DNA of 64,000 nt from NCBI RefSeq assembly GCF_001592735.1, contig NZ_LUKE01000003.1, forward strand, positions 62,001 through 126,000, read 5' to 3'. Shown one piece after another: positions 43,980 through 52,997 of the stretch. The notes beneath the pieces were generated by a model that worked only from the letters and a program-made list of their open reading frames with translations, was not told where the DNA came from and searched no databases. The position numbers and the translations under genes were made by a program. Origin of the DNA: Bdellovibrio bacteriovorus. Its GTDB lineage: Bacteria; Bdellovibrionota; Bdellovibrionia; Bdellovibrionales; Bdellovibrionaceae. Every line of letters starts with the position of its first letter. The stretch's first letter is position 1.

Positions 43980-44951
43980 TCGTGATGCGTCCACATCCAA
44001 TCTGGGACGTGGATGATCATAAAAGTGTCGAGGCAAAACGTAAACAGGACACTCGGCTTTGCGCACGACATTTCGAGTATAACTTCCTAACAAGGCGGCA
44101 CTCATGGGGCCGCTTTGGGCTTCCATCATAATCAAATCACAGTCATGGGCTTGGGCCGCGTCTAAGACAAGCTCATCCACCGGTTTAAAAGAGCTATCAA
44201 TCACGTGGGTCACCATGACCCCCATACGCGAAGCTCCATCCACCCATTGTTGGGCGCGGCGTGATTGGGATTCGATTTGCTCTTCGATAATTTGATCCAG
44301 ACTTAACATACGGCCTTCATAGTTATAAACACGCGGGCGAGTTTCCAAATCAAAAAGACTTTCAATCGGGCGAGCGATGGCGTGCAATAAAACGATTTCG
44401 GATTTGAGCTTTTTAGCTAAGTCTAAAACGTGACGGAAGTTTTCACGCGAGTGCTCACCAAATTCGGTCGGGAAGAGGATGCATTTTGTAGAACGCGTTT
44501 TTGTCGCATGCGCCCCCATCACACACACCGGAACCTCGGATTGCAATAAAAGGCTTTCCGCAAAACTGCCCAAAAGGAATCTTTGAAATCCTTGGCGTCC
44601 ATGGCTGCCGACCACGATAAGATCGGCACCACTTTGTAAGGCATAATGGGATAAAACTTCTGCTGCACCCGCGTGCGACTGTGCGGCGTGCGGGATGACC
44701 TTAGGGGTGGAAAGGAAGTCTAAGTCGTAATCGGAGAGGACTTCTTTAAACAGCGTCTCTGCCGTTTTAGAGTGGTCTGTGACCCAGGCGGGCGCTTCAT
44801 AGGTTGGAAGGATGATTTCGTTTTCTCGCAGCAAATAAAGCGGTTCTATGGTGGCGCCTTCAACCTTGTGCAGGTGGGTTAGGTAGTCCGCCATTTTTTG
44901 GTTGAGCTCTTTTAAATCTTCAAATGCGTCAATGGCCCAGATTACTTTCAT
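43962..44951 (-). CDS. Tandem-domain universal stress protein UspA
   Basis: 329 residues from the ATG at 44951 (GGGAGG upstream). The first Usp domain holds an intact ATP site, GSHGRQGFQRFLLGSFAESLL. In the second, the glycine-rich loop is altered to EAQSGPMSAALLGS, so ATP binding there may be weak. Such proteins help survive starvation and stress. It overlaps the convergent regulator gene's end. Confidence 0.92.
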   Translation of the reverse strand: MKVIWAIDAFEDLKELNQKMADYLTHLHKVEGATIEPLYLLRENEIILPTYEAPAWVTDHSKTAETLFKEVLSDYDLDFLSTPKVIPHAAQSHAGAAEVLSHYALQSGADLIVVGSHGRQGFQRFLLGSFAESLLLQSEVPVCVMGAHATKTRSTKCILFPTEFGEHSRENFRHVLDLAKKLKSEIVLLHAIARPIESLFDLETRPRVYNYEGRMLSLDQIIEEQIESQSRRAQQWVDGASRMGVMVTHVIDSSFKPVDELVLDAAQAHDCDLIMMEAQSGPMSAALLGSYTRNVVRKAECPVYVLPRHFYDHPRPRLDVDASRSSPNL

Positions 44952-45044
44952 AAAAGCCTCCCGTTTCAAATGCTCCTAAGCGACATTTTCCTCTGGCGGC
45001 GGAGACTTTGAAAGAGCGGGAACAACGCTGTGCCATTTTACAAA

Positions 45045-45076
45045 TAAAAAAGGTCTGCTTTATGGCAGACCTTTAA
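45045..45076 (-). terminator. Terminator of the GlpT-like gene
   Basis: AGGTCTGC-TTTATG-GCAGACCT, with six A on the left that read as T on the minus strand. Confidence 0.85.
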
Positions 45077-45104
45077 GAAAACGTACTTTGTGCGAGGCGG
45101 GCCC

Positions 45105-46640
45105 TTAAGCTTGAGCCGGATCGCCCGTCGTACCTTCGCGTTCTTGTTTTTTGATTTCCGCTTTTTCCACCTCTAAGATGTACTTTTTAGTGGCCGCTGG
45201 AAGCTCGCTCCACATGCGGATCGAAAGCCATAATCCCATGAATGCAAATGGCAGAAGGAATAATGGCCAGTAAGTCCAATCGCGGTGGCTTAAGTAACCA
45301 ATGGCCAAAGACTGGATACCGGATCCTAAGTAAACGCAACCATCAACGATTCCGGAAGCGGTGGCCGTCATTTTTTTACCACCAAAATCCGCCGCGGCGG
45401 TTCCCGACATCAATGAGTGAACGCCGATCACGGCCAAAGTAATTAAAATCGCGGAAAGACCAAATACCGTGGGATGGCGGAAAAGCGAGAATGTCATGAT
45501 GATCAATAGCACGATCATCATGGCATTATTGATCGCCGCCGGAGGGCCACGGCGAGAATTGAAAAGGCGGTCCGAGATGATGCCCGCGGCAAATCCCCCG
45601 AAGATACCGGTCATACAAAGTAAAAGCCCCCAGTTGTTAATAAAGAACTTGGATCCTTCAAAGAAAGCCGGATTGGTTTGTTCAGTCTCTTTAGCATAGA
45701 CCAGGTACCATTGCATGATACCGTTACGCAAAACGCCCGAAGTGAAATCCACCAAGGCGATTGTGATCATCACCGGATTGGTGAAGATTTTTTTAAGCAT
45801 GAATCCGATAGAAATTTTGAGATTGTCATCGTTTTCTCCCGGAGCCGAAGAGGCGTCAGCCGTATCGAAGTCATCAAAATTGGCTTCTTTAGGAGAGTCT
45901 TTAAGAAGGATGAAGTCGATCAATGCCCACACTAGAAGCAAAAAGGCCGGGATGGTAAATACCAACCACGTTGCATTGGTGGTTCCGGTATCAATAGCAA
46001 AGATATGTTGAATGAATCTTTGGAACGCCGTTTTTTCGCCTTCGATGTGTAATTGCGAGGCGTTGACAATGGCTTGCCCCCAGTCAAAGGCAAAGTAAAC
46101 CCCGAAGGAAATCAAAGTTCCAAAGATAGCTCCGAAAACACCGCGCTCACGCACGTGGAACCAATAAGCTTTTACTTTGATAATAGAAACGGCGCCATAA
46201 CTTTGGAAAAACATGTTCAGCGCAAACAGAACAGAGAACGCCAAAACCATGTTCGTTTTAAGGCGGCCCATAAGATATAAATAAGTCACGCCACCCATCA
46301 GAAGATTCATTAAAGCGGAACCTAAAGCCGCGATGATGATTCCTTTTTTACCGCCGATTTTATCGACGATAGGACCATTTAAAAGAAAAGAAAAACCGTA
46401 AGTGATTGTGCCGGCAGCGAAGATCAATCCAAACTGTTCTTTGGTCATCATGTCGCCCATGGCATTTTTAGAAACGTTGAGGTTGTAACGAGCCATGTAA
46501 AGAAAGGCGTAAGTCATTCCCAGTGGGAACCAGTTCACAAAGCGGCGGATCATGAACTTGCGTGAGTGGCCTAGGGGATTGTTTCTAAAATAGAGTGTAA
46601 TAACGGCGGCCAAACATAAACTTACCAGTAAGAGTGCCAT
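45105..46640 (-). CDS. Organophosphate:phosphate antiporter-like MFS transporter (GlpT/UhpT group)
   Basis: 511 residues, 12 helices. The N-terminal WFPLGMTYAFLYMARYNLNVSKNAM carries the tyrosine/arginine pair of the OPA family that binds phosphate, followed by GTITYGFSFLLNGPIVDKIGGKKG. Members exchange glycerol-3-phosphate or hexose phosphates with phosphate. An acidic cytoplasmic loop (about 250-275) is longer than usual. GGAGATCCC precedes the ATG. Uptake of prey-derived organophosphates would fit the GDPD at 0.8 kb, which is inference. Confidence 0.85.
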   Translation of the reverse strand: MALLLVSLCLAAVITLYFRNNPLGHSRKFMIRRFVNWFPLGMTYAFLYMARYNLNVSKNAMGDMMTKEQFGLIFAAGTITYGFSFLLNGPIVDKIGGKKGIIIAALGSALMNLLMGGVTYLYLMGRLKTNMVLAFSVLFALNMFFQSYGAVSIIKVKAYWFHVRERGVFGAIFGTLISFGVYFAFDWGQAIVNASQLHIEGEKTAFQRFIQHIFAIDTGTTNATWLVFTIPAFLLLVWALIDFILLKDSPKEANFDDFDTADASSAPGENDDNLKISIGFMLKKIFTNPVMITIALVDFTSGVLRNGIMQWYLVYAKETEQTNPAFFEGSKFFINNWGLLLCMTGIFGGFAAGIISDRLFNSRRGPPAAINNAMMIVLLIIMTFSLFRHPTVFGLSAILITLAVIGVHSLMSGTAAADFGGKKMTATASGIVDGCVYLGSGIQSLAIGYLSHRDWTYWPLFLLPFAFMGLWLSIRMWSELPAATKKYILEVEKAEIKKQEREGTTGDPAQA

Positions 46641-46848
46641 GGGATCTCCTCTAAATTTTTTTCACACAAAGCCCCACGTCTACGAAGCGATGCATTAGCA
46701 AAAGTTTTGCTGAGTTCTAAAGGAAAAATGTCAGGATGGCAATCTAAAGGACTGGTCTGAAGACAATCCCAACAATCTCTTTTCGAAATAAGGGCACAGC
46801 GAGAGGTATTTTCATGATTCTAGAGTGGGGGCGGTATTTTGCCGCAGG

Positions 46849-46873
46849 TTAGTATAAGAAAAACTTATACTAA
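46849..46873. promoter_or_regulatory. Perfect 10-bp inverted repeat, possible operator
   Basis: TTAGTATAAG and CTTATACTAA around five A. It is AT-rich and symmetric like a regulator site, about 210 bp before the GlpT-like start codon. Confidence 0.35.
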
Positions 46874-46950
46874 ATCTAAAAATTATCGTTTTGTGCTTAT
46901 AGGTCTAGGGGGATAAGTTGGGATTCAAGAAGAGACAACAAGTTTCTTCG

Positions 46951-47049
46951 CTAGTACTCGGTAAGATCTGACCACCTCTCTGCAAAGACGCGAAAGAGGA
47001 CCTGGTCCCAAAAAACAAACGCCGCAATCGCGGCTCCCAAAAGACCCAT
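46951..47049 (-). CDS. Possible tiny membrane protein or gene remnant, 32 residues
   Basis: It reads MGLLGAAIAAFVFWDQ then VLFRVFAERWSDLTEY. The frame stays open upstream without an ATG, up to a TAG inside the palindrome arm at 47106-47124, and reads KDFRALALGRLFGVGFV, which looks like real protein. It may be the end of a gene cut by insertion of the palindrome, or a GTG-started small membrane protein. No good ribosome site was seen. Confidence 0.25.
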   Translation of the reverse strand: MGLLGAAIAAFVFWDQVLFRVFAERWSDLTEY

Positions 47050-47105
47050 CACAAAGCCCACCCCAAAAAGCCTACCGAGTGCTAACGCGCGGAAATCTTT
47101 GAGTC

Positions 47106-47233
47106 GTGGCTTGCGCTAAACGCCTTCTCTGGCGCACGCCTTCCGGGCTCGGTTGCCGCCCGCGGCGGGCCGCGGGTTCGCGCCATCGTGGCGCCGGCAA
47201 AGGCGCCTGCCGTAGGCGTTTAGCGCAAGCCAC
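47106..47233. repeat. GC-rich element with 19-bp perfect inverted repeats
   Basis: The arms GTGGCTTGCGCTAAACGCC and GGCGTTTAGCGCAAGCCAC flank 90 bp of very GC-rich sequence with its own stems (CCCGCGG/CCGCGGG, GGCGCC). Its composition differs sharply from its surroundings. It lies 33 bp past the AI-2E-type gene stop, so it can form a large terminal RNA structure or be a small mobile (MITE-like) element. Confidence 0.7.
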
Positions 47234-47266
47234 TGTTAAAAGATTTCCACTTCCTAGAGAGGTTTT

Positions 47267-48340
47267 TTAGTTTGATGGGGTCGTTGGTTCTTCTATCAGC
47301 GTTTTTCGGTTTTTTAGTAACAACGGCGAGATGCCTACGAAGATATTCATGATAACGGGGCCTATGAGTAAGCCTGGCAATCCGAACATGACGATGGCTC
47401 CCACGACTGACGTAAAGCCCACTAACGGGTGAATATCTAAGTCACCGCTGACTAGAAACGGTTTTAAGATGTTGTCTATAGTTCCGGCAAAGATGGCGAT
47501 CAAAGCTAAGCCGATACCCGGACCCACGCGCTCTCCTAAGAACGCCAACAAAGCTAAGAAAAAGCCCACGGGGGCGGCGCCGATCACGGGGATGAAGGAG
47601 ACAAAGAAAGTGACCGTCACCACCAACCAGAAATCACCTTCACCGAAGACTAAACTTCCGATGCCGATGACGGAAGCTTGGATTAATCCAATCACGAATG
47701 TTGAAAACAAGGTGATTGAACAGCCTTTTTTTAAAACGTCGATCATTTTTTCAGTCAGATCACGATCAAAGACACTGTAATCAACAACAAAGTCATGGAT
47801 CAATTTGTCATTAAAAAGCATCACCGCCACACCTAAAAGAAAAACTAAAAGGGCGACAATAATCGCCGGCAATTGGCCGGCAAAAGTGGTGGAGTAAGCT
47901 AAAATCATTTCCCCGCTGCGATGAAGAATGCTTTCCATGGCGTCGCGTGCTGGGGTGGCCACATCTGTGCCGGTCCATTCAGAAATCTTGGCTAGGCCAT
48001 TGACGAAAAAATCTTTAGCGGTGTGCAGCTGTTGCACCACGCGCTGGCCTTCCAGATTTTCCGGCTTCATGACCCAGGCGCCAGCGCGATAAACCGCAAG
48101 CGATAAAGGAATGATGAAAACCAGGATGCCCGCAAAAAGAGAGATTAAAATCCACCAGCGGCGACGCCAGCCTGTACGACGACTGAGTTTAGTAATGGTC
48201 TCTTGAAGACCGGCGGCAAAAATACCCGCCAGGGCCAGAGGCATTAAAAACGGCAAATTGATAAAAATAAATCCAAAAAAAAGAACGGCAAAGAACACCC
48301 AGCGGGCTAAGGTTTCTTTGTTTTTTAAGATATCAATCAT
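47267..48340 (-). CDS. AI-2E/PerM family membrane transporter
   Basis: 357 residues, about eight helices: an N-terminal pair (17-45), a long periplasmic/cytoplasmic region, and a C-terminal bundle with FFVSFIPVIGAAPVGFFLALLAFLG, the most typical segment (PxxG) of the AI-2E exporter superfamily, then PFLVSGDLDIHPLVGFTSVVGAI. Family members export AI-2 or act as Na+/H+ antiporters. It starts 2 bp after the upstream secreted protein gene ends. Confidence 0.9.
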   Translation of the reverse strand: MIDILKNKETLARWVFFAVLFFGFIFINLPFLMPLALAGIFAAGLQETITKLSRRTGWRRRWWILISLFAGILVFIIPLSLAVYRAGAWVMKPENLEGQRVVQQLHTAKDFFVNGLAKISEWTGTDVATPARDAMESILHRSGEMILAYSTTFAGQLPAIIVALLVFLLGVAVMLFNDKLIHDFVVDYSVFDRDLTEKMIDVLKKGCSITLFSTFVIGLIQASVIGIGSLVFGEGDFWLVVTVTFFVSFIPVIGAAPVGFFLALLAFLGERVGPGIGLALIAIFAGTIDNILKPFLVSGDLDIHPLVGFTSVVGAIVMFGLPGLLIGPVIMNIFVGISPLLLKNRKTLIEEPTTPSN

Positions 48341-48342
48341 AG

Positions 48343-48696
48343 TTATTGAACTTCACACTGCATCGAAGAGTTAGAGTTGCAACGCACCCAAGTTCCGTCA
48401 TGGCGTGGAGGCAGATAGCTGGGATTGCAGGACGTGGAGTAGGAAGTGGTGTATCTTAAAGCACGCCCACGGTAAGTGAATTCGCAGCTGCGTTCTGCAG
48501 CATAGCCAGCATCCTGTTCGGCGCGACGTTTGACGCTGTCAATACAATACGATCCGGAGTTTGCATTGCAGTAAGAACTGCCAGCGCCGCTTCCGCTCAC
48601 GCGAACCATGCGGGCTTCGGCGGTCAAAGACAAAATAAAAGTTGAAACAAAAGTGATCATTAAAGCTAAAGTTTGAGACCAAGATTTTTTAGACAT
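48343..48696 (-). CDS. Small secreted cysteine-containing protein
   Basis: 117 residues from the ATG at 48696. A signal peptide covers about 1-28 (SQTLALMITFVSTFILSLTA ending in AEA). The mature domain has six cysteines, including CNANSGSYCIDSVKRRAEQD, ERSCEFTYRGRALRY and a C-terminal MQCEVQ, likely three disulfides. No family was recognised. It is the first gene before the AI-2E-type gene. Its ribosome site lies in a strong hairpin (48700-48742). Confidence 0.75.
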   Translation of the reverse strand: MSKKSWSQTLALMITFVSTFILSLTAEARMVRVSGSGAGSSYCNANSGSYCIDSVKRRAEQDAGYAAERSCEFTYRGRALRYTTSYSTSCNPSYLPPRHDGTWVRCNSNSSMQCEVQ

Positions 48697-48699
48697 AAA

Positions 48700-48742
48700 T
48701 GCCTCCACCCCCTAATGAACGCACAGTTTTAGGGGGGAGGCA
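48700..48742 (-). promoter_or_regulatory. Hairpin that masks the ribosome binding site
   Basis: On the minus strand TGCCTCCCCCCTAAAA pairs with TTAGGGGGTGGAGGCA (about 14 bp with a 2-nt bulge), loop about 11 nt. The 3' arm contains the only GGAGG, three bases before the ATG's spacer TTT. Translation would need the hairpin to open, so an RNA thermometer or ligand/protein control is possible. Confidence 0.6.
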
Positions 48743-48770
48743 ATCAGGGATTATCAAAGCATAGCGTCAG

Positions 48771-49433
48771 TTAGCTTTGTGTAAGAAACTGAACTCCTAG
48801 CTCTTGGCTCTGGTCTTTTTCGTTCCATTTTGTCCAACGCACTTGAGCCTCGACATTGACGTATTCGCCTTCTTTGTTTTGATAACTTAAATTCACAAAA
48901 TCTTTCTTGGTGTAAAAAGGAGCCCGAATTTTTAAACATGATCCATTGAGAGAAATATTGTCAAATTTACCCCCTAAGATCGGCTGAAAATTTTTATTTT
49001 CAGATCCCATTGGTAACATCGACGGCGTGACCAAGGCTCCTTGTAAATGGCGATTGCGTTTGTCCTGTCGCAGCTCCAATTTTTTGCCGCTTAAATAGGA
49101 TTTGATATCTCGAGCTAAGTGCAGTTCTTCGGTTTTCCATAAGACGATGAAGTCTTGAAAGCTTTTAAGTTTGGTTTTCATGTTCGAAGAGAGTTCGTCG
49201 ACGACAAAAAAGGTTTTCACATTGGCATAATTTTTTTGCAAGTAAGCGTAGATATCAAAATGGCGGATTTCTAAGAAGGGCAAATAGGCGACGATGATTT
49301 TTTCTCCCTCGGTCGCTCCCAAAGAGTGGCGCAAGTCATAGGGGTTTTCAATAAGATGACATTGAAAGTGCGGGTCCTTTTTTAGATGTTTTGGAATAAT
49401 AGAAATACCAGTAAGAAAAATTTGTGTCTTCAT
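48771..49433 (-). CDS. PilZ-domain protein (candidate c-di-GMP receptor)
   Basis: 220 residues. The N-terminal 110 resemble a receiver-like alpha/beta domain without the phosphoacceptor pattern. The C-terminal PilZ domain has RQDKRNR (RxxxR) and FDNISLNGS (D/NxSxxG), the two c-di-GMP-binding motifs, and ends GVQFL. GGGAGGG precedes the ATG. c-di-GMP governs the predatory cycle in Bdellovibrio, so it may be a regulator of it. Confidence 0.8.
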   Translation of the reverse strand: MKTQIFLTGISIIPKHLKKDPHFQCHLIENPYDLRHSLGATEGEKIIVAYLPFLEIRHFDIYAYLQKNYANVKTFFVVDELSSNMKTKLKSFQDFIVLWKTEELHLARDIKSYLSGKKLELRQDKRNRHLQGALVTPSMLPMGSENKNFQPILGGKFDNISLNGSCLKIRAPFYTKKDFVNLSYQNKEGEYVNVEAQVRWTKWNEKDQSQELGVQFLTQS

Positions 49434-49900
49434 GACAGCCCTCCCAGATTTGTGTGTGACTCTCCCTAAAGCAAGACCGAAGCCACTTCAGATCGAATTA
49501 AAAAAGGACCCATGATAAATACTTAAACACCTGTCGAAGTTCTATTAACACTGTCAGTTCAAAACAAAGAGAAGAGAGGGGAGAGTCGGGAGCCTTGCGA
49601 GCTCCCGACCAGGGGAAGGGAAATTAAGAGGGGGATGGCCCTGACGCCTGACTTCTTCTAGAGGTCCTCTGTCATTTCGCACAAGATGACGAAAATAAAA
49701 TCTTTGACGACCTTAGAAGCGCAAGGAAGTTCAATCACGATTTAAGCTTATTGCAACCGACATTCCTTGCTGAGGACTTAATATATTTGAGATGAGAACG
49801 TTTACGTTAAGCTGCGAGGAAAAAAACCTCAATTTTGAGGACAAAATGCCATTTTGACCAGCCGTTGTTTTGAGGAAAAAAATGGTCTAAAAGAAGATAG
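49434..49900. other. Divergent promoter region between PilZ and kinase genes
   Basis: It contains a GTCGGGAGC/GCTCCCGAC hairpin (about 49588-49612) and a TGTCAT/ATGAC pair near 49669-49690; I see no gene. The long leader before the kinase may hold a small RNA. Confidence 0.35.
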
Positions 49901-52705
49901 ATGCCGAAACTCCGCTATCCACGTCTTCAACGCTTACGTCAATTCTTTGTTCTCTCACACGAGTGGAATGTTTTTATCATCCTGCTGATTATCATTGCTA
50001 TCAGTCTTACCAGTTGGTGGACGGTGAAGGTGCATCTTGAAAAGGAATGGAAAGCACGTTTAGCGGCAGAATCGGGCAAAGTCATGGCCCGTATTGAGCG
50101 AGAATTCGAAGGTTACAGTCAGTCTTTAAGTGATGCGCGTGCCTTTATTCAAACCGGCGGCATGCCGACCCCTAAGCAGTTTCAACGCTATATCGAATCT
50201 TCAGAACTGTTCCGTCGTTTTCCGGGACTGCAGGGAATTGCCTTCACGGAAAAAATGGATCGCGCCTCCATCCCGGTGTTTGAAAAGCGCATGCGCAGCT
50301 ATGGGTATCCGGATTTTAACTATTGGCCGCAAGGGGATCAGGCTCTTTATACATCAATCAGTCTGATACAACCGGAAGATTGGAGAAATAAAAAAGCCCT
50401 GGGCTATGACATGTATTCCGAGCCCATTCGTCGCGAAGCGATGGATAAAGCCTTAAAAACCGGGCGGCCGTCAATGACCGATCCGATCACGTTGGTGCAG
50501 GATACGACGGAGGTCACCCCGCAAATAGGTTTGTTAGTTTATTTACCGGTTCTTAAGGACAACCCGGATGCAAAAGATCCGCGTGAAAGCTTGCTGGGAT
50601 TTTCCTACTCTATTGTTAACATAACTAAGTTTTTTAATGGGACTTTGGGAGTACCCCAGTTTTATAACGAAAAAGTCAATTACCGTTTAGAGGCCTTTGA
50701 TCGCCGGCTCGACCGTTATGTTCCTTTGTATGAACGCTTTTCGGGGGAGGTCCAAGGTGCGATGACCCCCGGTGAAGTGAAGATGGTCCAAGAGGTTCCA
50801 GTTTTTGATAAAACCTGGCGAATTACTTTTGTGCCATTACCTCATTTCTTTAACTGGTATGAACGCTATATCCCGATCTTATTTGCCTTTGTGACTCTGG
50901 TGATGTTGTCGGTGATTTTTTTGGCTTTATGGTCAACACAACAGTTTTTAAAATTCAGCGAAAAGCATAAGGATTCTTTAGCGCAGATTTCAAAAAATAA
51001 ATCAGACGAAATTCTTTTAATTCGACGTTTGAATGCGGTGATTGCGGATCTTTCTTCCGCCATTGATGCCCAACCTCTTTTTGAAAAATTCCGCGCTCAC
51101 TTGCATGAAGTTTTTGAGGTCAGCGATTGCGTCGTTTACGTGCGGGAAGATCGCGGTCCTTACGAAAAGCGTTTCGAAGGAGAGCTTTCCGTATTTCCGG
51201 ACACCTTGGATCTTCCTTGGGAGTTTGATCAGTTCTTGGCAGAGAAGGTTTTTGACACTCGTTCTAAAGCCGAAGGTCTGCCGAAGCTTTTTTCATGGTT
51301 CTCTCCCGAAGTTCGTCGCATCTTAGAGAGCGCTCCGTATTATGTCGGTCGTTCAGTTATGCACGAATCGGGCAAAAGCACATCCGTATTAATTCTGATG
51401 AAAGGCACGCAGAATCTGGTGGCGGGTACCATTATGGAATATGCGCTGGTCAGTATGATTGGGCAGTTTGCGATGTCTTACGATAAGGCGATTTTACTTC
51501 GCCGTGCCGAAGATGCCAACGTCATGAAGAGCTCGTTTTTAGCTAATATGAGTCACGAAATTCGCACTCCGTTGGGCGTGATTGTCGGGTATTCGGAGAT
51601 TCTGGCTGAAGATGATTTAGAAAAACAAGAAAAACAGCAGATCGTAAAAAGTGTTAAACGCAATGGTAAAGAGCTGGCGCGGTTGATTGATGATATTTTA
51701 GATATTTCAAAAGTCGAAGCCGGAAAGCTGCACTTTGAAATGGCCCAGGTGAATTTAGAAAATCTGGTGCAAGAAATTAAATCGATCATGGAAGTGCGTG
51801 CGACGGATCGTAAAATTCAATTTAACGTCGCTAAACTTAGCAATGTTCCTAATTATATTATTACCGATGACATCCGCCTAAAACAGATTTTGGTGAACGT
51901 CGTCGGTAATGCCGTGAAGTTCACTGAAAAAGGTGGCGTCAAGTTGCTGTACAAAACGAGTTTGGACGAACACGGTCACGAAGTGATCGAATTCCAAATT
52001 CAGGACAGCGGAATTGGTATTAGTGAAAGACACAGGCAAAATCTGTTTAAAGCCTTTTCTCAGGGTGATGTATCCACAACGCGCAAGTACGGCGGTACGG
52101 GGTTGGGTTTAGCTCTTTCTAAGCGTTTGGCCGAGCTTTTAGGTGGGGATCTTTACTTACTAGAATCTTCCGTCGGCAAGGGGTCAACGTTCAGTCTGCG
52201 CATTCCATTTAAGCAGGCCTCAACATCCTTGCCTCTTCCTCGGCAGGATGTGAACGCGGCCAAGGTGGCCCATGCCTTTGAAGAAAGCAGTCTGCGCCCT
52301 ATTGATTGGCAAAGTTTGGATCTGCATCATCTTTTAAAGGGTGTACGCATCTTGTTGGTGGAAGACTCTGAAGATAATCAAGAAATCTTTCAGCACTTCT
52401 TAAACAATGCGGGTGCTGAAGTGCGTGTGGCCGAAGACGGTGAAAAAGGGGTGGCGGAAACCTTTGCTTGGGATCCGGATTTGGTTTTAATGGATATTCA
52501 AATTCCCAAAAAAGATGGCAAACAGGCCACGCGTGAAATTCGCCGTCGCGGCTTTACTAAGCCTGTGATTGCCTTGACGGCTCATGCGTTGACCGAAGAA
52601 ATTGAAAGCTGCTTAGATGCGGGCTGTAATGGGCAGATCACAAAGCCCGTTTCTGGTGAGCTTTTGGTTCAGGAAGTTTATTTCTATTTAAATCATCGAG
52701 GTTGA
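49901..52705 (+). CDS. Hybrid sensor histidine kinase with CHASE domain
   Basis: 934 residues. TM1 (24-45), a CHASE-type extracytoplasmic sensor (60-290, FRRFPGLQGIAFTEKM is typical), TM2 (318-342), a GAF-like segment (375-530), HisKA with His552 (NMSHEIRTPLG), HATPase (N, G1, G2 boxes; GTGLGLAL), and a C-terminal receiver with Asp865 (VLMDIQIPKKDG). Its phosphate would go Asp865 to the Hpt protein encoded right after it. It starts at the ATG at 49901; no strong ribosome site. Confidence 0.95.
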   Translation: MPKLRYPRLQRLRQFFVLSHEWNVFIILLIIIAISLTSWWTVKVHLEKEWKARLAAESGKVMARIEREFEGYSQSLSDARAFIQTGGMPTPKQFQRYIESSELFRRFPGLQGIAFTEKMDRASIPVFEKRMRSYGYPDFNYWPQGDQALYTSISLIQPEDWRNKKALGYDMYSEPIRREAMDKALKTGRPSMTDPITLVQDTTEVTPQIGLLVYLPVLKDNPDAKDPRESLLGFSYSIVNITKFFNGTLGVPQFYNEKVNYRLEAFDRRLDRYVPLYERFSGEVQGAMTPGEVKMVQEVPVFDKTWRITFVPLPHFFNWYERYIPILFAFVTLVMLSVIFLALWSTQQFLKFSEKHKDSLAQISKNKSDEILLIRRLNAVIADLSSAIDAQPLFEKFRAHLHEVFEVSDCVVYVREDRGPYEKRFEGELSVFPDTLDLPWEFDQFLAEKVFDTRSKAEGLPKLFSWFSPEVRRILESAPYYVGRSVMHESGKSTSVLILMKGTQNLVAGTIMEYALVSMIGQFAMSYDKAILLRRAEDANVMKSSFLANMSHEIRTPLGVIVGYSEILAEDDLEKQEKQQIVKSVKRNGKELARLIDDILDISKVEAGKLHFEMAQVNLENLVQEIKSIMEVRATDRKIQFNVAKLSNVPNYIITDDIRLKQILVNVVGNAVKFTEKGGVKLLYKTSLDEHGHEVIEFQIQDSGIGISERHRQNLFKAFSQGDVSTTRKYGGTGLGLALSKRLAELLGGDLYLLESSVGKGSTFSLRIPFKQASTSLPLPRQDVNAAKVAHAFEESSLRPIDWQSLDLHHLLKGVRILLVEDSEDNQEIFQHFLNNAGAEVRVAEDGEKGVAETFAWDPDLVLMDIQIPKKDGKQATREIRRRGFTKPVIALTAHALTEEIESCLDAGCNGQITKPVSGELLVQEVYFYLNHRG

Positions 52706-52706
52706 T

Positions 52707-52997
52707 ATGTCGTCCGGAATGGCCGTTCCACTAGAATCCCAAGTTAAATATTTGCAGCGCCGAACGACCGAGCTTGCCCAGATTAGAAGTTCGCTTTTAA
52801 GCCAACCAGATTGGGATTTGGTAAAAAAAGTGGGCCATCAGATTAAGGGAAATGCTTCGACTTTTGGTTTTGCGCAGTTAACCGAGTTCGGGAAAAATCT
52901 TGAAGTCGCGGCGGCCCAAGGAGATGTTTTGCAGGCGCAACAAATCAGTGAGAAGTTAGAACAAGAAGTGCAGCGTCTGCTTAAAACAATCAGCTAA
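52707..52997 (+). CDS. Histidine phosphotransfer (Hpt) protein
   Basis: A four-helix 96-residue Hpt domain with phospho-His44 (GHQIKGNASTFGF). It starts one base after the kinase stop, with GAGG inside the kinase end, so the two are cotranslated. It should relay phosphate from the kinase's receiver to a response regulator, most likely the NtrC-type activator 1 kb downstream. Confidence 0.92.
   Translation: MSSGMAVPLESQVKYLQRRTTELAQIRSSLLSQPDWDLVKKVGHQIKGNASTFGFAQLTEFGKNLEVAAAQGDVLQAQQISEKLEQEVQRLLKTIS

Larger units (their letters stand above)
46641..47266. other. Long intergenic region with several inverted repeats
   Basis: It holds TTAGTATAAG/CTTATACTAA (46849-46873), a possible 32-codon frame (46951-47049), and the GC-rich palindrome at 47106-47233. 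No recognised RNA family was found. The first 200 bp should contain the GlpT-like gene's promoter. Confidence 0.4.

Noticed and set aside
46980-47010. GCAAAGACGCGAAAG as a c-di-GMP riboswitch fragment
   Set aside because: The conserved riboswitch core and its second helix are missing.
46951-47085. TAGTACTCGGTA and TACCGAGTGCTA as ends of a larger inverted repeat
   Set aside because: Only 11 of 12 bases match and they lie more than 100 bp apart; could be chance within a possible coding sequence.
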